From Mactromeris polynyma (taxonomy: Eukaryota > Mollusca > Bivalvia > Venerida > Mactridae): 64,000 nucleotides of DNA. Each line of letters begins with the position of its first letter. Positions within the stretch are counted from its first letter, which is position 1. The stretch covers positions 2,046,001 to 2,110,000 of the forward strand of contig JASFXZ010000038.1 in assembly GCA_032209605.1 (NCBI GenBank), in the 5' to 3' direction. Under the pieces are notes generated by a model. It worked only from the letters and a program-made list of their open reading frames with translations, searched no databases and was not told the DNA's origin. The position numbers and the translations under genes were made by a program. Positions 55,191 through 64,000 of this stretch are shown in pieces.

Positions 55191-56814
55191 AACATTTGTA
55201 AGCGAACAAGACGACATTAGTAAAAACAGCAGTCAAATGTCCACTACGCTCCCACACAGCGCTTTGATTCCACTACCGTTACATTCACACGTTGCTGTAT
55301 TACCCAGTATATTTTGAAATTTGACCTTACGAAATCACCGTTCTTCCTGATACTAAAAGCCATTGGTCGGCACAATCACATGACTACTGAGTTTATAATA
55401 GATGGAGAAAATTTTACTATCTAGCTAATCGGTTTTATTTCATGTCATTAAAAGTGTAGCATTTACAGAAGGCAGTGTTTCGTTCATTCATCGAGGATTG
55501 TACTGATACGAATTAAAAAAAGCGTGGCGAATCTGAGTAACGAGATGCCAAGTAACGATATGACGCATTTTAAAATATACACAGATTCCGCACGTACAGT
55601 TGTTTAATTGACCTTCAATCACTACACATTTACAGGCATCGGAATAATTTTGGCATGACGACGAAACGATAGTCACTTACGTTCGATTTATTTAGTTTTT
55701 CCAGCAATTTCCATAGTCACAGCGGCATTTCTATGACAGCGAAAGCTGTCTATTCAATGCATACTCGCATAAGCTTTATTTATACATGTTTACTGTCCTA
55801 CATTTGGGACATTAGCGAGTCGTTGTAAGCGGCTCGCTGAATGGCCGTGAACGCATGTCGACTCGCCTGTCTAAATAAAGAAAATATCAGTTGTGCCTGA
55901 GATATAAAGCAGACGGTGAATATGAAGGTATCGGAATAGGCGCCCGATGCTAAAGGAGAGTATATGTACACATACCACAGAGACTATGAAGTGTTACTGG
56001 TCACCCAAGTTCAGATGTAAACCAACTGAATATTTTGTGTCACAGAAATTAAATTAATTAATATTCGACTTTTTCAGGAAAATTTCGTCATGGAATTGTA
56101 TTTTATCAAGGAATATTTTTTACGATTGTGGATTAAAAGATATTATGTCAACTGTCTTGAGATGCCTATATATGCACTTAAAAGAAATAGAGAAACGAAC
56201 AGACTTGAACTCATTAACCAAATTGAAATGTAGTGTTTGATATTGCAATTGGCATTGATTTTTCTGATAAATAAATGTGAAAACTTGTCACAATATTAAA
56301 TTGTAGAATGGAAAAGTGAGAGTACGTTTTGCCATCTTAAATTGAAACGTATACAGCAAAAACACTTGCGCAAAGTCAAGATACATCATCATTAGTATTT
56401 TACTTTGTGTGACAAATGTAATATAGTAATCACATCTCCTGTCTTTACGACATAACACTCCATTGCATTACAATTGCCAAGTCTTATTTTGTGGAACTAA
56501 TGTTATATAAACATAGTAGAAATGTCACCTTTATCGAAATTGGTAGAGAGTTTATTTACAATAAATGAACATTGGTTGTGTTTAATAACTAATGTAGACA
56601 AACGACGAATTAAAAAAGACTTCGGTCTCAAATCACAGACTTCATAGACAGATCAAAACAAGTCATTATTATTGTAACATGAGATTTAATTCGACTTTCT
56701 GAATATATATCCCAAGGCAATTTCATCGGGTTTTACGCCATTTTTCAAATATATTTCAGTCATATAAGGCAGCCACTTTAACTAACCAATTTTACTGGAA
56801 ATGACAACCAACCA
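55191..56814. other. No gene recognised
   Basis: No conserved peptide, RNA or repeat family recognised. Confidence 0.3.
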
Positions 56815-56945
56815 GTACTAAGTTCCTCTTCCACAAGCAACTTCTCCACATGTGGAGGACATGACCGTAGCCAATGTCACGGAAGAACTTAACCTGTCCG
56901 ACCCGGGAATCGAATCCAGATCTGCCCGGACAATACATAGCAGAA
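56815..56945 (-). mobile_element. SINE-like element with degenerate tRNA head
   Basis: On the minus strand a B-box-like ggattcgattcccgggtc is followed by tggctacggtcatgtcctcc and agttgcttgtggaagaggaa. A related tail (agttgcttgtagaggagcag) lies inverted near 24880-24900. Confidence 0.4.
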
Positions 56946-58329
56946 AACGTATTGCTATGGTTAAAGTCGATCGACCACAACGGAATGTGAGCAAAGAGAT
57001 CAAACACTACAAACGTATCGTAACAAGCAACTAGTTCTAGTATGAGGCTTTAGATTTCTGGATCGCCCTTATATTTTAATGGCTTATTTTAAACAGTACA
57101 AGCAAGAAAAAGCAATATGTATCCCAAAGATAAAAAACAGACACTTATTTCATACGGTGTGAGTAATTATGACATTGCTTACACGAGTGTACTGGCACAA
57201 AACTACATAGCATAACACATGGCTGCAAAAGATCATCTTGGTCATCTATACAAGTGCTAATATTTTAACACAATTCCATAACATGTCTTAATGACATATT
57301 TTACATAGCATTCTGCATGATTTACATAACAATATGTGTGTATTTTCCATCTGTTACTTGCTAGGATCACGTTTGCAATACTAATAATGCATAACAATTG
57401 ACATATCAAAAGATCAGACTGCTATACCGCTAGGAACATTCAAGGAACTGGTGTTATTAAACTATCTATTGCGCTATAAACATTCTGCAGTTGCATCAGT
57501 GATATACAATTCACATTTACTGAACGCGTCAAAACATATAGTGACATTTGATAACAGCTGCGAGAAGTCAAGTTGAAATTGATTCAAAATCAAAGGAATA
57601 AGACCCACTGAAATGATTCCTCTAAAAGCTTATAATATATTAAGCGTAAAGTTGTATCACACGTAAAATAGTGAAACATCAAAATTATGGTGTGTTGACC
57701 ATTGCGAACTGCATTACCCCTCTTAAGTAATTCCGCAATGTTAATACTTGGCAATTAGTTCGCAATAGTTGAAACGCACGTTTGTTTATTCTGGTATGGA
57801 GGTGTATAATGAAATTGCCATTAGACATAAGCATATATGAAAGCATATAAAACTGCTTTTATCAAATAATTGTATAAAACTACATATAGCGAAGAATCAT
57901 CATGGAGGCCTCTTTTGAGATAAGTGTTTGTATGTTTCTATGTGCATACCTTCACGGACGATGCACTAGATACTGGTTACATATTTCATTTTGCATACTC
58001 TGCAGTTGAATTTGTTAGTTTGATACTTAATTGTGCTGTACAAAGGTTTTGTGAAACCGAGAAATGTTTTGACGGTGGCTGCGTGTAAGCAAAATACCTA
58101 CTACGTTTTAGAGTTTATTTTTATTGCTATAACAGCGATATGCCTGAACGTTAATTGAATTCAGATCTTAATGGTCTACACTGTTACAGTTATTTTAGTA
58201 TATATCTCGCGAAACACTTATGTAGGAAACAACAGAAAAAGCAATTACATTTAGTACTTGTTGTCCTGTCAAACACTCCGGGAAAGCTGTGTTTGCTACC
58301 ATTCCAGTGAGTGTACGATGACTTGCAAA
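56946..58329. other. No gene recognised
   Basis: Only short open frames; nothing recognisable on either strand. Confidence 0.3.
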
Positions 58330-58450
58330 ATGGAAAAGGAAGTCGAGCAGGAGATGTCACAAACAAAACACACAGCCACCGCAAGAGCACAAGGAGACAT
58401 GAAAGTAAACCATTACACAAGCAAAGGGGACTTGAGAAACAAACGCAAAT
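58330..58450 (+). mobile_element. Dispersed repeat, family Q
   Basis: The stretch ggaagtcgagcaggagatgt, acacacagccaccgcaagag and cacaaggagacatgaaagta is the best-preserved family Q core in the window. Confidence 0.55.
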
Positions 58451-59884
58451 GATAATGGAAGTTGCATTTAGCAGACTGTGTTCAAAGACTATTACAACGT
58501 ATTATAGTTAGTTGAAATATATATACGTCATAATTAACAAATGAAATAAAAAACAAAAAGTTGAGAAGGAAATGCAACGCACTAGTCGCACAACTATACC
58601 ACAAGCCCATTGAGACTATAACAGTTTTATACGCGAGTCGTTCACTTGAATTTGCACATTTTCTCGTCTGGTTACATTTGCAGAGTTGACATTTATTGTA
58701 AGCGTAGTCTGCGAATTATTATATACTATCAGAATCTTCTTTTCTAATTGCAAGTGTATTGGTATTATTGTTGTTATAATTCCTTGTGCAGTATAATCAA
58801 ATCAGCTTACACCTTAGACTGACAACAACGCATGCAACATACCAATGCAAATGATTGGAGATTTCCACCTCCTCGAGGGAGAACAACTGCGGTGCTTGTA
58901 AACTGGATTCATTTGGTCGTAAACAAGATAATTATTAATATTGTTACTAGTCGTCGCCACAATCCCTTGAGTATTGTGTTTGACGTGTCAGCTTGTTGAA
59001 GTAGTTAATACATTCAACAACTAAATCCAAATGACGTAGATAGTATTATTTCAAAGAACGAAGTAATCATTGTACTGACAGGCAAACTTGTGTTTACTTT
59101 TAAGGACAACAATTGTCTCTTTGCTGTTAGTTTAAAAGCAATGTTCAACATGTCTTCAAATTTGATTACCATTTGATTCTCAATTGTTGCATAAAAACGT
59201 CCCGTCAGATATTGAAATTGCAGCATCTTTCAAATATGTTTTATGAAGTAATCAAACGCATGTACAATTTCTATCTTCTTGGGGAATTGAGTTGATTAGC
59301 AATTGAAAATGACAATAATCAATTATTGGCAATGACAGCACATACTATGACATCAATACATGATACCGTACGACAATAGACTCTAAACATCCATGTGTAT
59401 ATGGCGTGTGAATAATTATATTAGTAAACAAACAAAGCCTTTTGATTAAGGCAACTTAAATATTAATTAAATTAATTTAACGGACAGTTAATTTGATCAA
59501 TTTTGTGAATTCCAAATCGAGCTTTTTTACTTCTAGTGTCTGATTGAATGAATAGTAAAGAATCCGTTAAATCGTTATTGACGTTTTCATTTATAATACA
59601 CAACATTGTCCTTTCATTTCTATTCTATGATATGGTGACCATTTAAATCATTGCTTGTTGTGATCTAGTTTTTGAACACACACTCGTAACACATTTCTAT
59701 GATAATTAGACTAAAGCAAATATATTCGAAGTCATATATCACCACCTCTGATTCATATCATAGTCTTGTGGAATGCGAAAGAACAGGTTACACGGATATA
59801 GACCTCTATTACTCAACTGATATACGTACAGAAGAAGTTCATTCATATATTAAGCATAACATGTACACAGTTTGAAACAGAAGC
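58451..59884. other. No gene recognised
   Basis: Only short open frames; nothing recognisable on either strand. Confidence 0.3.
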
Positions 59885-60100
59885 GAAGGAATAAGTTGCT
59901 AAAGGGAAAGCCACATACATAAGACAGTGCTTTCCCACATAAACCTCAGGGAAATCAACAATCCATAAAACATAAGGCAATTATGATATTCAATGGTACA
60001 TACGTTAGGGAACAGAGGCGCAATGAATGGTCTGGCAGACCATAATGAATAACTAGGAGAATCAAAGAGGACAAACAGTGAAGGGGTCAGACATGACCCA
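59885..60100 (+). mobile_element. Dispersed repeat, family P, opposite orientation
   Basis: The stretch aaagggaaagccacatacat, aagacagtgctttcccacat and tacgttagggaacagaggcg is the inverse of the copies at 37240, 47465 and 54985. Confidence 0.6.
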
Positions 60101-61514
60101 TTATCATGACTTATAGATGCAAGTAAAATGATACAAATATATAATTACGATTCAATGGTAAATGTTTCTCTTCACAACTATATGTGCCTTAAGCGTATAA
60201 CTAATGTATTGTGTGCTTCAAGTGAACACTTTGTGAGTACTTTAAGTTCATCCTATAACAAGGCAATTTGAGACAGAAGAAAATACAGACATTAACCGAA
60301 TTGTAGTCAATGGAAAAGTGTAGCAGTATTTTAATACTCAACATAAAACCAGAAATTTCTCTTAAATCTAACATTGGATGCCTTCGTTTGCTCACCGTAA
60401 TGTTTCCGTAAGCTTTTAGTTAAATTGTTTCCATAGAATTAATGCCTTAAAACTGTCCACTTACAGGGAAGTGTTAAAGTTAGCTTTGCTTTGAGTAATG
60501 GAGAGGACTCTAGCCATTGATACTGTTGTGAGAAGTCGATGAAAGTGCTTGCTTATCTGAGAATTTCCAATTCTTAATATGTATGAAAATTACTTGAATT
60601 CGTAAACGGACAGGTGACAAACAATCATGTCCATGGTGCCATGGACGACAAATCACAAATACAAGATGCAGTCAGAACTTCGTACGCAAGTTATTGGAAA
60701 TGAAGACTTAAATCAAGATACCTGCCCAAAAATATTACTGCTAGTCATTGTGGCACTGAGTTTGCACACATGGAGTTAAAATATTGCAATAAACATTAAA
60801 CTGCAATAGGATTACTGAATACATAATTCATGCTATCCTCTGATTGCCTCTAGATAATGGATTTCGTACGCGAGGCAATCACATAATAGTCATGACATGT
60901 CATATTTGTCGTTGTTATTTCTTTCGTGTGAGTTAAGTCTGTAACATTTTCTTGTGAACGGTTGTTAACAACATTGAGGTGGTTGACCAACGAATACATG
61001 CTTTACACACGATTGACCACACTAACGGCATTCTCAACCAATTGTAATCGATAGTTGGTGCAATCAAATTTTAATGCGAATATGGCCATGAAGATTTTCG
61101 GTTTGAAGTGACCATGCTTCAACACAAATATGTCTCCTCGTGTTCGCGAAATGCAAATATAAAGACAGCTTAGCCACGATTCTATTCTGATAAACGAGAC
61201 TAAAGCGCTAAGCTTAAGGCGAATTAATGCTTATAAACATATTGATAATGCAATAAAACATCTCAAAGAATTTACTTGCCACAAAAAACGTATTTGAAAT
61301 ATTCCCATTTTCAACATTAACGCACTAAGCGGCTTATAAACAGTGTAGAAAAATACGTGAAGCAGGAAATGTGTATAGATAATGCTTAAATTCCACTCCT
61401 TTGTCCATACCTCGGTGATAATATGATGTGAAGTTGTGTGCACTCTTAAACCGGGTTGAAACCGCCAATGGTGTTGCGGCACTGACGGTTCTAAAGCAAT
61501 ACTCCTTCCTACAC
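60101..61514. other. No gene recognised
   Basis: A minus-strand open stretch (61231-61521) has no domain I know and abuts a repeat. Nothing else seen. Confidence 0.3.
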
Positions 61515-61645
61515 CTACCATTTATGTTTGCGTATTGTGTCCTTTAGCATTTGTATTTGTTTACATGTAAGACTATGAGTATTATGTCTTTCGCTTTGTG
61601 ATTTTGGGGTGGCTATGCATTTTGTATGTGGTATTTCCTGCTCCA
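61515..61645 (-). mobile_element. Dispersed repeat, family Q, inverted
   Basis: The stretch gattttggggtggctatgca followed by ttttgtatgtggtatttcct is the inverse of the family Q core (aggaaatgccatatac, gccacc). Confidence 0.45.
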
Positions 61646-62267
61646 TATCTTTATGAATTTTTATATTGTCTTTTAAATCGCAATGTTTCATAATTTGTTT
61701 TTATGGTCACCATTTGACCTTGGTTTCCTCTTGAAAAGGTACATGTCTGTCGAATAAGACTGTACTTCGGCATTTGATGTATTTTCTTTTATCTTATCCT
61801 TTTCTTCAATATGACATTTATCCAGCTTGAAACAGACAGTAATTACCTTGTCAATATAAATGGACCCGTATAGTTTTAGTGGTCTGGAAAATATCTGAAA
61901 TAATTAAGAGTTCAGAATACCAGCCGCCATTAAGGTTACACAAATATGTAAGCATGCACGTCATGTTGATTTATTAACACATAAAGTTGGGAATTTTCAA
62001 TCTAATGTAATTAACAACACAAGAGCAGGTGGTATTAAATTATGTTCAAGAAAGTATGTGATATTTATTCCAAGCACGCACCAATGTATATTTTATATAT
62101 CCACAGTCAAATGTAAATTACTTGAAACATGCAATAACAACCTATGAATAAGTTGAACTGTTAAATCACTTCTGATATAATATTATCTTTATAAAATTAA
62201 GGCGTTTCAGTCAGGAAATAGTAAAAGCACATAAGGAAAAGACGAAAGCATAACATCGAATGTTTGA

Positions 62268-62450
62268 AGTCGAGCAGGAAATGCCATATACAAAGTGCAC
62301 AGACATCACAAAAGTTCAAGGAGGCATGAGTAACATGCATTACATACATACTCAAATGAATATTCAATCCGTATTTCGCTCATGTTGAATTGTTCGGTTT
62401 ATTGTATGTGGCGTTCCCTGTAGCAACTTATTCTCTCACTTTTATGAGAC
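62268..62450. mobile_element. Family Q copy followed by an inverted family P/Q end
   Basis: At 62268-62350 aagtcgagcaggaaatgcca and caaggaggcatgagtaacat match family Q. At 62395-62450 tatgtggcgttccctgtagc and aacttattctctc match the family P end in the other sense. Confidence 0.5.
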
Positions 62451-64000
62451 TCATTGACCACTTCAGTAAAACCGGTGACCATAATCTTTATCAGGATTTA
62501 ATTTACATGAAACTGTCTGGACTATTCCTCTTCATTACTGCATTGCGTCTGTCAAAGCTCTGAATTTTATGTAACAAGCAATAATGTTTAACTCGATTTT
62601 ATTATATTCAACGCCATAAATACATAACTATATGGCTATGGATCGCAAAAAGAACAAGTAAACATTCTATGCTTGTATGTTAGTAATCTGAAGCAATGTG
62701 TACTATTCCGCGTATCAACGCCCTTTTAATACATTTAAACATTATATCACTTTGTTGGAAAGTACCTTTTTAAATCACCCGATCAAATTCCTTATGCTAT
62801 ACGGTCTAACTTTATAGTGAGCTCTGCTCTAATCATATTTTAGATATACACACTTCACGTTTCATCAATCAAAATTATAGATATCCGACAGTTATTTAAA
62901 TAAATTACTGGTTGTATTACTCCAGTTTCGTGTCTTGAACAATCATCATCTATAATCATAGCTATCATGAGTCATATTAGCAATAGTTTTATCTTCTAAA
63001 GCGACATTTTCTCGGAGAAATGATGGATCGGGCCAACCTTAACTAAAGTTATTTGTCAGAAATTTCTAAAGACATGACACTAATTTGTATCAATGACAAA
63101 AGTAGATTGAAATATTTAGTTATTGCAGCGGTTTCTTTGCCATCGTGTTATAAAAGCGTCACTGTTTCGTACAAGATTCCGTAGTAAGCACTAAGGAAAC
63201 AATACCACAAGCGAAAATTAAACAAATCCAGCGCAAGAACATCATAATGATGGTATATGTAATTCAATATCTGCTGATGAATCGAGTGCAATACCTTTAC
63301 CAGTAAACATCAAAGCAATAGTATGCTCATTGTTTACCAAGCAAACGTGAACATTTATTTCATGTATTTGAAAGACCAATAGATGTGCAATATCGCAATA
63401 ATACAATAATAATGTGTTATCTTTTTCAGTCAAACAAAGTTTGTATTGTCTTAAATATAAAATACAATTTTCTAACTTGCGGGATTTTTGCAAGTTTTGC
63501 TCATGGTCAACATAACATTTGAGCAAGTACTGCGCTCTGTTTGACTTCTCCCATTATCCTTGTACAATTACAATATTACGATGTTTAGTGCTATACTGTT
63601 CATATTTCGGTATAAACCATCACATTTTTTACATTAAATTGCTAATTGATGATGAATAGACTGTCAAACAGAAGCTAACGTCTATCGATTCCGTATGTAT
63701 TATATTGTTGTAAAACAATAAATCTTAGAAAGAAAGATTATCATTTGATGTTTTCTAAATCCAATTTCAGTTTGGCGCGGCTCCACAGTGCTTATTCATC
63801 AAATTAGATTAAAGTTAATATGTATACACTGTTATAATATCATAAATAACTGTATTGCATGTCAGATAATTGTTTTATCTAAAACAATTTACATACAGTA
63901 TGATACATGACATATATAAATCAGTTTGAATGATATTTAGCTTCTGTAAAGACGTTAACCTTAACACAAATCATATTTAAAAGCAATTATACCAAAAGAC
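62451..64000. other. No gene recognised
   Basis: The minus-strand open stretch 63242-63526 has no recognisable domain and no convincing link to the cyclase N-terminus. Confidence 0.3.

Noticed and set aside
61231..61521. Minus-strand 96-codon frame starting MVGVGRSIALEPSVPQ as a gene start
   Set aside because: No signal peptide or known domain, and it abuts a family Q repeat.

Overview
The window is eukaryotic, intron-rich, AT-rich DNA dominated by one animal gene read on the minus strand: a receptor-type (single-pass membrane) guanylate cyclase. Twenty coding exons can be placed between 38148 and 2657. Their splice phases chain together without conflict and give one open frame of 1056 codons plus a stop. 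The protein runs from the middle of the extracellular ligand-binding (ANF-receptor-type) domain, through the juxtamembrane Cys motif, one transmembrane helix, a kinase-homology domain, a dimerisation coiled coil and a class III guanylate cyclase catalytic domain, to a tail of about 118 residues. The signal peptide and first part of the ligand-binding domain are not visible; they should lie to the right, either past the window edge or in small exons I could not recognise. The sequence type (animal receptor cyclase, large introns, many short palindromic elements, tRNA-derived SINE-like elements and minisatellites) suggests an invertebrate, perhaps a mollusc or other lophotrochozoan. That placement is inference; I cannot name a species.

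Layout: 1-2656 is 3' UTR and downstream sequence. 2657-9985 holds the tail and most of the cyclase-domain exons, with a 56-bp array (5429-6936) and a 40-bp array (8711-9985) in the introns. 10470-19901 holds the coiled-coil and kinase-homology exons, with a 38-bp array (12621-13076) and a LINE 3' remnant (16440-16960). 23240-27958 holds the juxtamembrane, transmembrane and stalk exons; a 51-bp array (21699-21962) and a 66-bp array (28020-28548) sit in the flanking introns. 31950-38148 holds the remaining ligand-binding exons. From 38149 to 64000 I find no further exon with confidence. That stretch is either a very long 5' intron or upstream flank, and carries foldback elements, a 23-bp array (42852-43880), SINE-like copies and a decayed DDE transposase.

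The repeats are the most unusual part. Several families of short foldback (MITE-like) elements recur. At least two of the six minisatellites look like tandem amplification of a MITE terminus, seen by comparing them with unamplified copies of the same families in the window. The 38-bp array also carries the nuclear-receptor half-site TCAAGGTCA in 11 of its 12 units. The 40-bp array begins about 20 bp from a 3' splice site, and the 66-bp array is open in the reading frame of the adjoining exon. I did not find a wholly new gene system; the repeat-origin pattern is the best candidate for something undescribed.
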